A stretch of 64,000 nucleotides of DNA from Streptomyces sp. 840.1 (GCF_003751445.1 NZ_RJUU01000001.1:1307001-1371000), one strand, 5' to 3'; positions 29,157-46,304 are shown, counted from the stretch's first letter. Notes: generated from the letters alone by a model not told the origin. A program made the numbers and translations.

Positions 29157-29581
29157 TGAACCAACAAACCGCCTCCCCCCAACGCCCCACCGCCGAGCGC
29201 ACGTTCACCGTGCGGCTCTCCCCCACCCGGCGAGGGGCCAGGCTGGCCCGGCTCCTCGCCGTGGCCCACCTCGGACTCTGGGGCCTGCCGTCCGAGTCGG
29301 CCGCGCACATCGTCGCGGAGCTCGCCGCCAACGCCACGGTCCACGGCCGCGTACCGGGCCGGGACTTCCAGCTGCGCCTCACCGTGGGCGCGGACGAACG
29401 ACTGCGGATCGAGGTCACCGACACCCGGGGTGACCGCCTGCCCGTGGCGGCGGTCCCCGACCGGCTCGCGGAGAGCGGACGCGGCCTGCTCATCGTGGAG
29501 GCCCTCGCCGACCGCTGGGGTGTCATTCCGGGCCCGGTCCCGCGCAAAACGGTCTGGGCGGAACTCGACCTCGTACCGTGA
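29156..29581 (+). CDS. Small histidine-kinase-like ATPase (anti-sigma / Spo0F-independent type)
   Basis: A 141-residue GHKL ATPase with the N box ELAANATVHGR and the G box ESGRGLLIVEALADRWG. Such single-domain proteins in Streptomyces resemble SpoIIAB/RsbW anti-sigma kinases and are often encoded next to XRE-DUF397 pairs. The start is GTG (first residues M-N-Q-Q-T-A-S); a longer frame exists upstream but runs through the promoter region. It is divergent from the XRE gene. The target sigma factor, if any, is unknown. Confidence 0.85.
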   Translation: MNQQTASPQRPTAERTFTVRLSPTRRGARLARLLAVAHLGLWGLPSESAAHIVAELAANATVHGRVPGRDFQLRLTVGADERLRIEVTDTRGDRLPVAAVPDRLAESGRGLLIVEALADRWGVIPGPVPRKTVWAELDLVP

Positions 29582-29876
29582 CCGGACCCACCGGGTCGCG
29601 GGCGCCCACGACCCCCTCGGCCACGACCCGGTGAGCCGCGACGCGGTCGGCCACGACGTCTAAAGGCTTTTAAAGAACTCGGGAAAACAACCCAACCAAA
29701 CCCCACCCGAACCCGCCCTGACCTGCGTCACTCACACGGGTGACAAATGGCAACAGAGCTGGATTTGGGCCGGGTTGACCGGCATATGCTCGCCGCGACA
29801 ACCACACAACGAGACGGCCCCCGGCGAGACGCGAATCTCAACCAGGGGCCTGACCACGAGGAAGTAGCCCTTCCCA

Positions 29877-30857
29877 ATGGATACCCAGCAGGTTATCGCG
29901 CCCCCGTGCGCCCGGCCCAGCTTCCCGGGCTCGCCCGGTCCCGGCTCCGCGCATGACGTCACGCCGACATCCGGCGTCCTCCACGTCAACACCCGCCACA
30001 CCTCCGGCTTCACGGTCATCGGCAACCACCTCGCCCAGCACCACGAGCTCTCCCTCATCGCGATCGGGCTCGCCGCGCACATCCAGTCGCTGCCCGCCGG
30101 GGCGAAGGTCGGCATCAAGGTGCTCACCGACCGCTTCCCGGAGAGCAAGGCCCGCATCACGGCCGCCCTGCACGAGCTGGAAGCGAAGGGCTACCTGCAC
30201 CGCAGCCGGGTACGCCTCCCCAGTGGACGCATGGTCACGCGCACGGTCTCGTACAACCGGCCCAGCGCCTCCACCGTCACCACACCGCAGCCGCACCCGC
30301 AGCCCCGTCCCCGTCGCAGCCAACCGCCGGTGCCACCCACCGCCCCACCGCCGCGCGAGGCGACCACCCCACCCGCCCCGGCCCCCGCACCCGTCCACGT
30401 ACCGCCGCCCACCGCCCCCAGGACTCCGCCCCCGCCGCTCCCACGGCCGCACGCCCCCACCGACGAGCTGCACCGAACCGCTTCCGCGCTCCTGGCCGGC
30501 CTACGCCGTCACGCACCCACGCTCACCCTCACCGAGGGCGACATCGCCACCCTCACCCCGGGCATCGCCACCTGGCTCGAACGCGACAGCCACCCCGACA
30601 CCATCCGCCATGCCCTCGCCACCGACCTCCCGGTCCCCGTCAAGCACCCCGCGAAGCTCCTGCGGCACCGCATCACCACCCTCCTGCCGCCCCCACTCCC
30701 CGGCACAGCAGACCTCGCCCCGCCCCGCCGCAAGGTCCTCGTCATCCCGCTCCAGAACTGCGACGCCTGCGAGCGCGCCTTCCGCTCCCCCCACCCCGGC
30801 AACTGCCGTGACTGCCAAACCGAAAAACAGGCCGTCACGCACAGCCCCACCGCATGA
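29877..30857 (+). CDS. HTH protein with Pro-rich linker and C-terminal zinc ribbon
   Basis: A 326-residue protein. Residues about 35-125 contain a winged-helix-like DNA-binding region (HTSGFTVIGNHLAQHHELSL, then ITAALHELEAKGYLHRSRVR) resembling replication-initiator and MarR-like folds. A long Pro/Thr-rich linker follows (about 133-200), then a helical stretch, and at the end four cysteines C295-x2-C298-x11-C310-x2-C313 that look like a zinc ribbon. The family is common in Streptomyces but I cannot name its function. The next gene starts 33 nt downstream on the same strand, so the two may form an operon. The 295 bp upstream (29582-29876) hold no gene and no clear promoter. Confidence 0.75.
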   Translation: MDTQQVIAPPCARPSFPGSPGPGSAHDVTPTSGVLHVNTRHTSGFTVIGNHLAQHHELSLIAIGLAAHIQSLPAGAKVGIKVLTDRFPESKARITAALHELEAKGYLHRSRVRLPSGRMVTRTVSYNRPSASTVTTPQPHPQPRPRRSQPPVPPTAPPPREATTPPAPAPAPVHVPPPTAPRTPPPPLPRPHAPTDELHRTASALLAGLRRHAPTLTLTEGDIATLTPGIATWLERDSHPDTIRHALATDLPVPVKHPAKLLRHRITTLLPPPLPGTADLAPPRRKVLVIPLQNCDACERAFRSPHPGNCRDCQTEKQAVTHSPTA

Positions 30858-30890
30858 CGCACATCCACCCTCAACCCCGAACGGACCTGC

Positions 30891-31769
30891 ATGGTCAGCT
30901 CACCGCACGAGGCGATGCACCGCATCTTCCAGGAGTACCCGGGCCTGTTCTCCCGCGTCTCCGAAGTGCTCGGCGTAGACATCCCACCGCCCACCTCGGC
31001 CACCGTCCTGCCCACCGACCTCACCGAGGCTCAGCCTGTCGAACGCCGGGTCGACACACTCCTGCGCATCGAAACGCGAGACGAGGGCCCGTTCCTCCTC
31101 GCCATCGAGGCCCAAGGCAAGAAAGACCCGCGCAAGACGAAGAGCTGGCCCTACTACGTCAGCTACCTGCACAACAGATACGACGGACTGCCCGTCCTAC
31201 TCCTGGTCGTCTGCCAGGACCACGCCACCGCCGAATGGGCCGCCCGCCCCCTCACCATCGGCCTCCGCCAATGGCCGACCCTCACCCTCAGCCCGCTCGT
31301 CGCGGGACCGCACAACATGCCCGTCATCACAAACGTGGCCGAAGCCCGCAAAGACCTCGCGCTCGCCACCCTCGCCGCCATCACACACGCCGACAATCCG
31401 GACGTCGGTGCCATACTGAAAACGCTCTCCGCCGCGCTTCGGGAGGCACCGGAAACCATCGCAGACCCCATCGTCGAACTCACCGCACAAGGCCTGGGCA
31501 ACCGCCCGGCCGCACAACAGTGGAGGAACCTGGTGGCCGTGGATACCTCTTTCTACACATCCTTCATGTCAGAAGAAATCCGGGACGAAGGCCGCGCGGA
31601 AGGCCGCGCGGAAGGCCTCCTCATGGTCCTCGAAGCACGCGGCATCCCGCTCACCGACGAGACCCGCGAGAAGATCACTACCTGCACCGACCCCCAGCTC
31701 CTGCGGCAGTGGCTCCACCGCGCCACTACCGCCGCCACCGCTGAGGAAGTATTCGTCGAGAAGCACTGA
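30891..31769 (+). CDS. PD-(D/E)XK nuclease-like protein (Rpn/transposase-associated type)
   Basis: 292 residues. The N-terminal half has RRVDTLLRI (Asp55), then LLAIEAQGKKDPRK (Glu73, Gln75, Lys77), the D...ExQ pattern of the PD-(D/E)XK fold in Rpn-like proteins. The C-terminal part has a duplicated EGRAEGRAEG stretch, encoded by a 12-bp tandem repeat, followed by VLEARGIPLTDETREKITTC and LLRQWLHRA, a tail I recall from many Streptomyces paralogues. The role could be DNA cleavage linked to recombination; no transposon ends were seen nearby. The HTH zinc-ribbon gene is immediately upstream. Confidence 0.7.
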   Translation: MVSSPHEAMHRIFQEYPGLFSRVSEVLGVDIPPPTSATVLPTDLTEAQPVERRVDTLLRIETRDEGPFLLAIEAQGKKDPRKTKSWPYYVSYLHNRYDGLPVLLLVVCQDHATAEWAARPLTIGLRQWPTLTLSPLVAGPHNMPVITNVAEARKDLALATLAAITHADNPDVGAILKTLSAALREAPETIADPIVELTAQGLGNRPAAQQWRNLVAVDTSFYTSFMSEEIRDEGRAEGRAEGLLMVLEARGIPLTDETREKITTCTDPQLLRQWLHRATTAATAEEVFVEKH

Positions 31770-31844
31770 CCGTCGGCCGCGTCCGCCCGTCCGCTCCCCG
31801 GTCGGCCCGGGAGCGGACCGGTCACCTTCTGGCAGACTCCGGCC

Positions 31845-32309
31845 ATGCATGCACGTACCGCTCAGGCGTGGGCACTGCGCCCCGCCACCCCCGATGACCT
31901 GGAAGCCATGGTCGAGCTCCGGGCCGTCGTGATGCGCCCGGACCTGGTCCGCCTGGGGCGCTACGACGAGGACCGGGTACGGCGGCGGATGCGCGACTCC
32001 TACCTGCCGGAGCACACCTCGGTCATCGCCGTGGACGGGCGCTTCGCCGGCTGCGTCACCCTGCGGCCGCGCGACGGCGACCGGTGGCTGGAGAGCTTCT
32101 TCCTCGCCCCGGAGCTCCAGGGCGCGGGCATCGGCTCCGCGGTCCTGCGCGGACTGCTGGCCCGTACCGACGCCGAAGGTGTCACGGTCCGCCTCGACGT
32201 GCTCCAGGGCAGCGCGGCCCGGCGGCTGTACGAGCGGCACGGATTCGTCCTGGAGCGCGAGGACCCGGTCGACGTCTTCATGGTGCGCCGGCCCGTACCC
32301 ACCGCCTGA
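31845..32309 (+). CDS. GNAT family N-acetyltransferase
   Basis: 154 residues with a single GNAT fold. Acetyl-CoA-binding motif A is LAPELQGAGIGSAVL, followed by the C-terminal motif B region SAARRLYERHGFVLERED. The substrate is unknown. It lies just before the bidirectional terminator shared with tuf. Confidence 0.9.
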   Translation: MHARTAQAWALRPATPDDLEAMVELRAVVMRPDLVRLGRYDEDRVRRRMRDSYLPEHTSVIAVDGRFAGCVTLRPRDGDRWLESFFLAPELQGAGIGSAVLRGLLARTDAEGVTVRLDVLQGSAARRLYERHGFVLEREDPVDVFMVRRPVPTA

Positions 32310-32317
32310 CCGTACGC

Positions 32318-32363
32318 AGAAGGGCCCCCTCCCACCGCTTGCGCGATGGGAGGGGGCCCTTCT
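32318..32363. terminator. Bidirectional terminator between GNAT gene and tuf
   Basis: A perfect 17-bp stem pairs 32318-32334 with 32347-32363. It lies 9 nt past the GNAT stop and 43 nt past the tuf stop on the other strand, so it serves both. Confidence 0.85.
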
Positions 32364-32405
32364 CGGTTGCTCTGTGCGGAGCTACCAGGTCAGACGCTCA
32401 AGTAC

Positions 32406-33599
<1,194 letters not shown>

Positions 33600-33676
33600 T
33601 GGGTCCTCCTGCGGAGTGGTTCTGTACGCCTTGCTTCATCGGCGCCAGGTGATCTTTGCTGGGATGCCGGGACCCG

Positions 33677-33718
33677 GGGGCATTCCGCTCAGCACGTGCG
33701 CGCTGTGCGGAATGCCCC
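33677..33718 (-). other. Hairpin in the fusA-tuf gap
   Basis: A perfect 12-bp stem GGGGCATTCCGC/GCGGAATGCCCC with an 18-nt loop that can fold further. It sits in the 161-nt gap between fusA and tuf. In S. coelicolor tuf1 is known to be transcribed also from a promoter in this gap; the hairpin may limit read-through from fusA or protect the tuf message. Confidence 0.65.
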
Positions 33719-33760
33719 ACCGGGCTCCGGTGACAAGCCTAAAGCGTGAGCTCGGGAGAG

Positions 33761-35890
<2,130 letters not shown>

Positions 35891-35928
35891 AAGGCTCAAT
35901 CTTCTCTCGGTCTCGATGGGGTAAGCGA

Positions 35929-36399
35929 CTACCAGCGGTAGTGCGCGAAGGCCTTGTTCGACTCGGCCATCTTGTGGGTGTCCTCGCGCTTCTTGACGGC
36001 AGCGCCAAGACCGTTGGAGGCGTCGAGCAGCTCGTTCATGAGCCGCTCCGTCATCGTCTTCTCGCGACGGGCGCGGGAGTAACCGACGACCCAGCGCAGC
36101 GCGAGGGTGGCGGCACGACCGGGCTTGACCTCGATCGGCACCTGGTAGGTGGCGCCACCGACACGGCGGGACTTGACCTCGAGCGAGGGCTTGACGTTCT
36201 CAAGCGCGCGCTTCAGCGTGATGACCGGGTCAGCGCCGGTCTTCTCGCGGAGGCCTTCCATGGCGCCGTACACGATCCGCTCGGCGGTGGAACGCTTGCC
36301 GTTGAGCAGGATCTTGTTGATCAGCGAGGTGACAAGAGGAGAACCATAGACCGGGTCAATGATGACCGGGCGCTTCGGGGCGGGGCCCTTACGAGGCAT
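35929..36399 (-). CDS. rpsG: 30S ribosomal protein S7
   Basis: 30S head protein at the E-site; in E. coli the repressor of the str operon. 156 residues. [20 protein letters not shown] start, [20 protein letters not shown] and the C-terminal [15 protein letters not shown]. The gap to rpsL is 2 nt. Confidence 0.98.
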   Translation of the reverse strand: MPRKGPAPKRPVIIDPVYGSPLVTSLINKILLNGKRSTAERIVYGAMEGLREKTGADPVITLKRALENVKPSLEVKSRRVGGATYQVPIEVKPGRAATLALRWVVGYSRARREKTMTERLMNELLDASNGLGAAVKKREDTHKMAESNKAFAHYRW

Positions 36400-36401
36400 T
36401 C

Positions 36402-36773
36402 TTACTTCTCCTTCTTGGCGCCGTAGCGGCTGCGGGCCTGCTTGCGGTTCTTGACACCCTGGGTGTCAAGGGAGCCGCGGATGATCTTGTAACGAACACC
36501 CGGCAGGTCCTTCACACGGCCACCACGCACGAGCACGATGGAGTGCTCCTGCAGGTTGTGTCCCTCACCCGGGATGTAGGCCGTGACCTCGATGCCGGAG
36601 GTCAGACGCACACGTGCGACCTTCCGGAGCGCGGAGTTCGGCTTCTTCGGGGTGGTCGTGAACACACGCGTGCAGACGCCGCGGCGCTGGGGAGAACCCT
36701 CGAGCGCGGGCGTCTTGTTCTTCTCGACCTTGTCCTGCCGGCCCTTCCGGACCAGCTGCTGAATCGTAGGCAC
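36402..36773 (-). CDS. rpsL: 30S ribosomal protein S12
   Basis: Decoding-centre protein. 123 residues, GTG start with GGAGAAG before it. Lys43 ([12 protein letters not shown]) and Lys88 ([12 protein letters not shown]) are both present, the wild-type residues whose change gives streptomycin resistance. First gene of the str operon. The leader 48-77 nt upstream carries the element shared with rpsJ. Confidence 0.99.
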   Translation of the reverse strand: MPTIQQLVRKGRQDKVEKNKTPALEGSPQRRGVCTRVFTTTPKKPNSALRKVARVRLTSGIEVTAYIPGEGHNLQEHSIVLVRGGRVKDLPGVRYKIIRGSLDTQGVKNRKQARSRYGAKKEK

Positions 36774-36820
36774 TACTTCTCCGGTTTCTGTGTGCCGTCG
36801 GTGAAACTAACCTGAAACAA

Positions 36821-36850
36821 CTCCGACCCACGCGGTCGGGTGTGTCGAAT
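36821..36850 (-). promoter_or_regulatory. rpsL leader element shared with rpsJ
   Basis: Second copy of the 30-nt element (28 of 30 identical to 23459-23488). It has the same CCGACC/GGTCGG hairpin and CGACAC block. It starts 48 nt upstream of the rpsL GTG. Confidence 0.65.
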
Positions 36851-37096
36851 GCTGCGGGTCACTGCCCTGAAGGCGGTTCATACGCAGATCACGGTGGCCA
36901 AAGACGGACTCGCCGTGCGGTTGAGGACACGCACACGAGCCCAGGCACACCCCAGGCACAAGGTCTGATCGTACCTACCTCATCGACTCCGGTCAAAACA
37001 AGTGTTGTCCACCCGGACAGGCCATCCGGCCGAGCCCCGTCCCTGACACCCCCGGCCGGGCCCGTGGGAGGCCGGCGGGCGGTCGTCCCGCACACG

Positions 37097-37138
37097 CCGG
37101 AGGGCGGCCACCCCGCGTACGGGGTGACCGCCCTCCGG
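37097..37138 (-). terminator. Terminator after rpoC
   Basis: A long stem pairs 37097-37115 with 37120-37138 around a 4-nt loop, with one internal mismatch. It starts 18 nt past the rpoC stop. Confidence 0.8.
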
Positions 37139-37156
37139 TCGTATCAGGCGACTCGC

Positions 37157-41056
<3,900 letters not shown>

Positions 41057-41186
41057 TTGTCGTCAATCCCTCTTTCGGGGGTTCGAGCCCCCTCGCGTCA
41101 ACGCGAGAAATCGGGGCACTTCAGCAATGGTCTGAACGGGTCCGGGGAGAGCCGGCCGGATCACAGGGATCCGGCCGGCCAACCCG

Positions 41187-44100
41187 TCAGACCTCTTCGA
41201 CGCTGCTCGGCTCTCGCCGGGACAGGTCGATTCCGAGCTCCTCCGCCGCGCGGAAGACGTCCTCGTCCGTGTCGCGCATCTCGATGGACATGCCGTCCGA
41301 GGACAGCACCTCCACGTTGAGGCAGAGCGACTGCATTTCCTTGATGAGCACCTTGAAGGACTCGGGAATGCCGGGCTCGGGAATGTTCTCGCCCTTGACG
41401 ATGGCCTCGTAGACCTTCACGCGGCCGGTCACGTCGTCGGACTTGATCGTCAGCAGCTCCTGGAGGGCGTATGCGGCGCCATAAGCTTCAAGGGCCCACA
41501 CCTCCATTTCACCGAAGCGCTGTCCACCGAACTGAGCCTTACCACCCAGCGGCTGCTGGGTGATCATGGAGTACGGACCCGTCGAACGAGCGTGGAGCTT
41601 GTCGTCGACGAGGTGGTGGAGCTTGAGGATGTACATGAAGCCGACCGAGACCGGCTCCGGGAACGGCTCGCCGGAGCGGCCGTCGAACAGGTTGGCCTTG
41701 CCCGAGGGCTGGACCAGCCGGTCCCCGTCGCGGTTCGGGATCGTGGCCTGGAAGAGGCCGGTGATCTCGTCCTCACGGGCACCGTCGAAGACCGGGGTCG
41801 CGACGTTGGTGCCGGGGGCGACCTGGTCGGCGCCGATGAACTGCAGGCGCTTGGCCCACTCGTCACCGAGGCCGGAGACGTCCCAGCCGCGGCTGGCGAG
41901 CCAGCCGAGGTGGATCTCCAGGACCTGTCCCGGGTTCATTCGGGACGGGACACCCAGCGGGTTGAGGATGATGTCGACCGGGGTGCCGTCCTCCAGGAAC
42001 GGCATGTCCTCGATCGGCAGGATCTTCGAGATGACGCCCTTGTTGCCGTGACGGCCGGCGAGCTTGTCACCATCGGTGATCTTGCGCTTCTGCGCGACGT
42101 AGACGCGGACCAGCTGGTTCACGCCCGGCGGCAGCTCGTCGCCCTCTTCGCGGTCGAAGACGCGGACGCCGATGACCTTGCCGATCTCACCGTGCGGCAC
42201 CTTCAGCGAGGTGTCGCGCACTTCGCGCGCCTTCTCACCGAAGATCGCGCGGAGCAGGCGCTCCTCGGGGGTCAGCTCGGTCTCGCCCTTGGGCGTGACC
42301 TTGCCGACGAGGATGTCGCCGGCGACGACCTCGGCACCGATCCGGATGATGCCGCGCTCGTCGAGGTCCGCGAGGACCTCTTCGGAGACGTTCGGGATGT
42401 CCCGGGTGATCTCCTCCGGGCCGAGCTTGGTGTCACGGGCGTCGACCTCGTGCTCCTCGATGTGGATCGAGGAGAGGACGTCGTCCTGCACGAGGCGCTG
42501 CGACAGGATGATCGCGTCCTCGTAGTTGTGACCCTCCCACGGCATGAACGCCACGAGCAGGTTCTTGCCCAGGGCCATCTCACCGTTCTCGGTGGCCGGC
42601 CCGTCGGCGAGGACCTGGCCCTCGATGACGCGGTCGCCCTCGGAGACGACGACCTTCTGGTTGACCGAGGTGCCCTGGTTCGAGCGCATGAACTTCGCGA
42701 TGCGGTACGTGGTGTACGTGCCGTCGTCGTTGGTCACGGTGATGTAGTCCGCGGAGACCTCCTGGACCACACCGTCCTTCTCGGCCTTCAGCACGTCACC
42801 GGCGTCGGTGGCGCAGCGGTACTCCATGCCGGTGCCGACGAGCGGCGCCTCCGACTTGATGAGCGGCACCGCCTGACGCATCATGTTCGCGCCCATGAGG
42901 GCACGGTTGGCGTCGTCGTGCTCCAGGAACGGGATCATCGCGGTGGCGACGGACACCATCTGGCGCGGCGAGACGTCCATGTAGTCGACTTCGGTGCCGG
43001 GCACGTAGTCGACCTCTCCGCCACGACGGCGGACCAGGACGCGGGGCTCGGTGAAGCGCAGCTCGTCGGAGAGCGTCGCGTTCGCCTGGGCGATGACGTA
43101 ACGGTCTTCCTCGTCGGCCGTGACGTAGTCGACCTCGTCGGTGACCTGGCCGTCGACGACCTTGCGGTACGGCGTCTCGATGAAACCGAACGCGTTGACG
43201 CGTCCGTACGAGGCGAGCGAACCGATCAGGCCGATGTTCGGGCCTTCAGGGGTCTCGATCGGGCACATGCGTCCGTAGTGGGACGGGTGCACGTCACGGA
43301 CCTCGAAGCCGGCCCGCTCACGGGAGAGACCACCCGGGCCAAGAGCCGACAGGCGGCGCTTGTGGGTGAGACCCGACAGCGGGTTGTTCTGGTCCATGAA
43401 CTGCGACAGCTGGCTGGTGCCGAAGAACTCCTTGATGGAGGCGACGACCGGCCGGATGTTGATCAGGGTCTGCGGCGTGATCGCCTCGACGTCCTGGGTC
43501 GTCATCCGCTCGCGGACGACGCGCTCCATACGAGCCAGACCCGTGCGGACCTGGTTCTGGATGAGCTCGCCGACGTTGCGCAGACGACGGTTGCCGAAGT
43601 GGTCGATGTCGTCGGTCTCGACGACGATCGAACGGCCGGACTCACCGACGGTCTCGGTCTCCCCGGCGTGCAGCTTCACCAGGTACTTGATGGTCGCGAT
43701 GATGTCGTCGCTGGTGAGGACACCGGCGTCGAGCGGCTCGTCCGCGCCGAGCTTCTTGTTCACCTTGTAGCGGCCGACCTTCGCGAGGTCGTAGCGCTTC
43801 GGGTTGAAGTAGAGGTTCTCGAGCAGCGTCTGAGCAGCTTCGCGGGTGGGCGGCTCGCCCGGACGCAGCTTGCGGTAGATGTCGAGCAGTGCGTCGTCCT
43901 GGCCCTGGGTGTGGTCCTTCTCCAGGGTGGCGCGCATCGACTCGTACTCGCCGAACTCCTCCAGGATCTGCTCGGTGGTCCAGCCGAGAGCCTTCAGGAG
44001 GACGGTGACCGACTGCTTGCGCTTGCGGTCGATGCGGACACCGACCATGTCGCGCTTGTCGATCTCCATCTCCAGCCAGGCACCCCGGGAGGGGATGATC

Positions 44101-44672
44101 TTGGCGGAGAAGATGTCCTTGTCGGACGTCTTGTCGATCGAGGAGTCGAAGTAGACACCCGGCGAGCGGACCAGCTGCGACACGACGACACGCTCGGTGC
44201 CGTTGATGACGAAGGTGCCCTTGTTGGTCATGAGCGGGAAATCGCCCATGAAGACCGTCTGGGACTTGATCTCGCCGGTCTCGTTGTTGGTGAACTCGGC
44301 CGTGACGAAGAGCGGGGCGGCGAACGTGAAGTCGCGCTCCTTGCACTCGTCGATCGAGTTCTTGGGGGGCTCGAAGCGGTGGTCGCGGAACGTAAGCGAC
44401 ATCGACCCGGAGAAGTCCTCGATCGGTGAGATCTCCTCGAAGATCTCCTCCAGGCCGGACTTGGTGGGGACGTCTTGTCCACTGTCCAGAGCAGCCTCGA
44501 CGCGAGCCTTCCAGGCGGCGTTACCGAGGAGCCAGTCAAAGCTCTCGGTCTGCAGCGCGAGGAGGTTCGGAACCTCGAGGGGCTCCTTGATTTTTGCAAA
44601 AGAGATGCGCAGCGGGGCGGTGCTGGCGCCGTTGTTCGTATTCGCGGTCGAGGCGTTGCGCGAGGCGGCCAA
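41187..44672 (-). CDS. rpoB: RNA polymerase beta subunit
   Basis: 1161 residues from the TTG at 44672 (first residues M-A-A-S-R-N-A-S), with GGAAGGA 7-8 nt before it; 1161 is the length I recall for S. coelicolor. The frame stays open further but without a ribosome binding site. The rifampicin pocket reads [20 protein letters not shown] followed by [12 protein letters not shown], the rifampicin-sensitive wild type. The C-terminal clamp contact [20 protein letters not shown] is intact. Confidence 0.99.
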   Translation of the reverse strand: MAASRNASTANTNNGASTAPLRISFAKIKEPLEVPNLLALQTESFDWLLGNAAWKARVEAALDSGQDVPTKSGLEEIFEEISPIEDFSGSMSLTFRDHRFEPPKNSIDECKERDFTFAAPLFVTAEFTNNETGEIKSQTVFMGDFPLMTNKGTFVINGTERVVVSQLVRSPGVYFDSSIDKTSDKDIFSAKIIPSRGAWLEMEIDKRDMVGVRIDRKRKQSVTVLLKALGWTTEQILEEFGEYESMRATLEKDHTQGQDDALLDIYRKLRPGEPPTREAAQTLLENLYFNPKRYDLAKVGRYKVNKKLGADEPLDAGVLTSDDIIATIKYLVKLHAGETETVGESGRSIVVETDDIDHFGNRRLRNVGELIQNQVRTGLARMERVVRERMTTQDVEAITPQTLINIRPVVASIKEFFGTSQLSQFMDQNNPLSGLTHKRRLSALGPGGLSRERAGFEVRDVHPSHYGRMCPIETPEGPNIGLIGSLASYGRVNAFGFIETPYRKVVDGQVTDEVDYVTADEEDRYVIAQANATLSDELRFTEPRVLVRRRGGEVDYVPGTEVDYMDVSPRQMVSVATAMIPFLEHDDANRALMGANMMRQAVPLIKSEAPLVGTGMEYRCATDAGDVLKAEKDGVVQEVSADYITVTNDDGTYTTYRIAKFMRSNQGTSVNQKVVVSEGDRVIEGQVLADGPATENGEMALGKNLLVAFMPWEGHNYEDAIILSQRLVQDDVLSSIHIEEHEVDARDTKLGPEEITRDIPNVSEEVLADLDERGIIRIGAEVVAGDILVGKVTPKGETELTPEERLLRAIFGEKAREVRDTSLKVPHGEIGKVIGVRVFDREEGDELPPGVNQLVRVYVAQKRKITDGDKLAGRHGNKGVISKILPIEDMPFLEDGTPVDIILNPLGVPSRMNPGQVLEIHLGWLASRGWDVSGLGDEWAKRLQFIGADQVAPGTNVATPVFDGAREDEITGLFQATIPNRDGDRLVQPSGKANLFDGRSGEPFPEPVSVGFMYILKLHHLVDDKLHARSTGPYSMITQQPLGGKAQFGGQRFGEMEVWALEAYGAAYALQELLTIKSDDVTGRVKVYEAIVKGENIPEPGIPESFKVLIKEMQSLCLNVEVLSSDGMSIEMRDTDEDVFRAAEELGIDLSRREPSSVEEV

Positions 44673-44833
44673 GAGGGGGTCCTTCCGAGGGCTCGGACTC
44701 ACTACGCGCGTACCGGTCCCAAACTGGACACATGGATAGATGTCCCTCTTCAGGGATGCTCAGTCCACGGTGCACAAGATGGGTATGCCCCTGGTGACGG
44801 GCAGGAGGCAGCTAACAGGCAGCGCAAAGGGTC

Positions 44834-44862
44834 AGTGTAGCCAAGAGGCACACTGATGTCCA
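44834..44862 (-). promoter_or_regulatory. rpoB promoter
   Basis: On the minus strand TGGACA (44857-44862), a 17-nt spacer, then TACACT (44834-44839): a near-consensus housekeeping-sigma promoter. Transcription would start near 44827, leaving a leader of about 155 nt. It implies rpoBC is transcribed separately from rplJL, at least in part. Confidence 0.7.
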
Positions 44863-45184
44863 GTCGGGGTTCTCAGAGACCCACGTTGCTCTCAACAGCT
44901 TGTTCTCAACACCTATGTCTAGCCCTGCGTAGCCCTGCATGAGCCGCGCTCTTCTTTACTGCCCTCTTCGCCCTCGATCCATGCCTCGGATCCGGATCGA
45001 TGTGACGACGCGCCTTGAGAATTGCGCGCCTCGTGCGGTTCGTCAAGGCCCCCCAGCCGGGACGGGCCCCGGAGACCCGCCTGCGCCGCCCCCGCGCGCC
45101 GTTCGCACTCCCCTACGAGAGGCGCACGGCGAAGATCACCATACTCGTCAGCGCGGGAAGAGCAAGGCACTCCCACGGGTACGC

Positions 45185-45220
45185 CGAAAGGCGACCACCC
45201 GTACGGGTGATCGCCTTTCG
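45185..45220 (-). terminator. Terminator or attenuator after rplL
   Basis: CGAAAGGCGA (45185-45194) pairs with TCGCCTTTCG (45211-45220), with CACCCGTACGGGTG folding inside: almost continuous pairing. It lies 60 nt past the rplL stop, where E. coli has its rplL-rpoB attenuator. Confidence 0.75.
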
Positions 45221-45279
45221 CGATGTGACGTCCGTGCCTCGCGGCACGGTGGTCCAGACGAGTCAGAAGACTCGCAGGG

Positions 45280-45663
45280 TCACTTGACCTCGACGGAGGC
45301 GCCGGCGCCCTTGAGGGACTCGGCAGCCTTCTCGGCGGCCTCCTTGGCGACCTTCTCGAGGACGGGCTTCGGGGCGCCGTCCACGAGGTCCTTGGCCTCC
45401 TTGAGGCCCAGCGAGGTCAGCTCACGCACGACCTTGATGACCTGGATCTTCTTCTCGCCGGCACCCGTGAGGATGACGTCGAACTCGTCCTGCTCGGCCT
45501 CGGCCTCGGCGGCGGGGCCACCCTGGGCGGGACCGGCGACGGCGACGGCCGCAGCGGCGGTGACGTCGAACTTCTCCTCGAAGGCCTTAACGAACTCGGA
45601 GAGCTCGATGAGGGTGAGCTCCTCGAACTGGGCGAGCAGGTCTTCCTGGCTGAGCTTCGCCAT
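45280..45663 (-). CDS. rplL: 50S ribosomal protein L7/L12
   Basis: Stalk protein that recruits translation GTPases. 127 residues. An N-terminal dimerisation helix ([19 protein letters not shown]), an Ala-rich hinge ([20 protein letters not shown]), and a C-terminal domain with [20 protein letters not shown] and KDLVDGAPK, the factor-binding surface. Confidence 0.99.
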   Translation of the reverse strand: MAKLSQEDLLAQFEELTLIELSEFVKAFEEKFDVTAAAAVAVAGPAQGGPAAEAEAEQDEFDVILTGAGEKKIQVIKVVRELTSLGLKEAKDLVDGAPKPVLEKVAKEAAEKAAESLKGAGASVEVK

Positions 45664-45746
45664 GATGGCGTCCTTCCACTATTCGGCAGGTGCCGGATGT
45701 ATATGTCGGCGGGCGTACGTGGAGCCCGCTGGACCGCTGAGCGAAA

Positions 45747-46304
45747 TTACTCGGCGGCCTCGGCGGGAGCCGGAGTACCGGCACCGCCCTGCTCTTCCCG
45801 CTTGGCACGAAGCGCTTCCGCGGTGCGGACGAACTTCGACGGCAGAGCCTGGAAGAGCTGCGCAGCCTGAGTCTGCTTGCCCTTCATGGCACCGGCCAGC
45901 TTGGCGAGCAGAACCTCGCGGGACTCGAGGTCCGCGAGCTTCTTGAACTCATCGGCGGACAGCGCCTTACCGTCAAGGACACCGCCCTTGATGATGAGGT
46001 TGGGGTTGTCCTTGGCGAAGTCACGAAGACCCTTCGCCGACTCCACCGGGTCACCGGTGACGAAGGCAACCGCCGTCGGACCTGCGAACAGGTCGTCGAG
46101 CGTGTCGATCCCGGCCTCGTTGGCCGCAATCTTGGTCAGCGTGTTCTTCACCACGGCGTACTGGGCGTTCTCACCGAGCGAACGGCGCAGCTGCTTGAGC
46201 TGTGCCACGGTGAGACCCCGGTACTCGGTCAGCACAGCGGCGTTCGAGCTGCGGAACTGGTCCGCGAGCTCGGCTACCGCGGCAGCCTTGTCGGGCCTTG
46301 CCAT
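45747..46304 (-). CDS. rplJ: 50S ribosomal protein L10
   Basis: Stalk base; binds L12 dimers through its C-terminal helix. The start is the ATG at 46304 ([20 protein letters not shown]) behind GGAAGGAGG, giving 185 residues. [20 protein letters not shown] and [13 protein letters not shown] are typical. The Ala/Pro-rich end is TPAPAEAAE. In E. coli the L10-L12 complex represses its own leader; a candidate leader is present here. Confidence 0.98.
   Translation of the reverse strand: MARPDKAAAVAELADQFRSSNAAVLTEYRGLTVAQLKQLRRSLGENAQYAVVKNTLTKIAANEAGIDTLDDLFAGPTAVAFVTGDPVESAKGLRDFAKDNPNLIIKGGVLDGKALSADEFKKLADLESREVLLAKLAGAMKGKQTQAAQLFQALPSKFVRTAEALRAKREEQGGAGTPAPAEAAE

Larger units (their letters stand above)
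36774..37156. other. 383-bp intergenic region between rpoC and rpsL
   Basis: No gene seen. From the rpoC side it holds the rpoC terminator (37097-37138), then about 250 bp of unassigned sequence where the str-operon promoter must lie, then the shared leader element (36821-36850) close to rpsL. I could not place -35/-10 boxes with confidence. Confidence 0.5.
44673..45279. other. 607-bp intergenic region between rplL and rpoB
   Basis: No gene seen. It holds the rplJ-rplL terminator (45185-45220), about 320 bp with nothing I can assign apart from a short direct repeat (TAGCCCTGC at 44920 and 44930), the rpoB promoter (44834-44862), and a leader of about 155 nt before the rpoB TTG. Confidence 0.6.

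Noticed and set aside
28114..31769. Integrative element or prophage in the accessory island
   Set aside because: No integrase, transposase, direct-repeat ends or tRNA attachment site were found, so only the word island is used.
44920..44938. Tandem TAGCCCTGC repeat in the rpoB upstream region as a regulatory site
   Set aside because: Only two copies of 9 nt; it could be chance and it lies well upstream of the good promoter.
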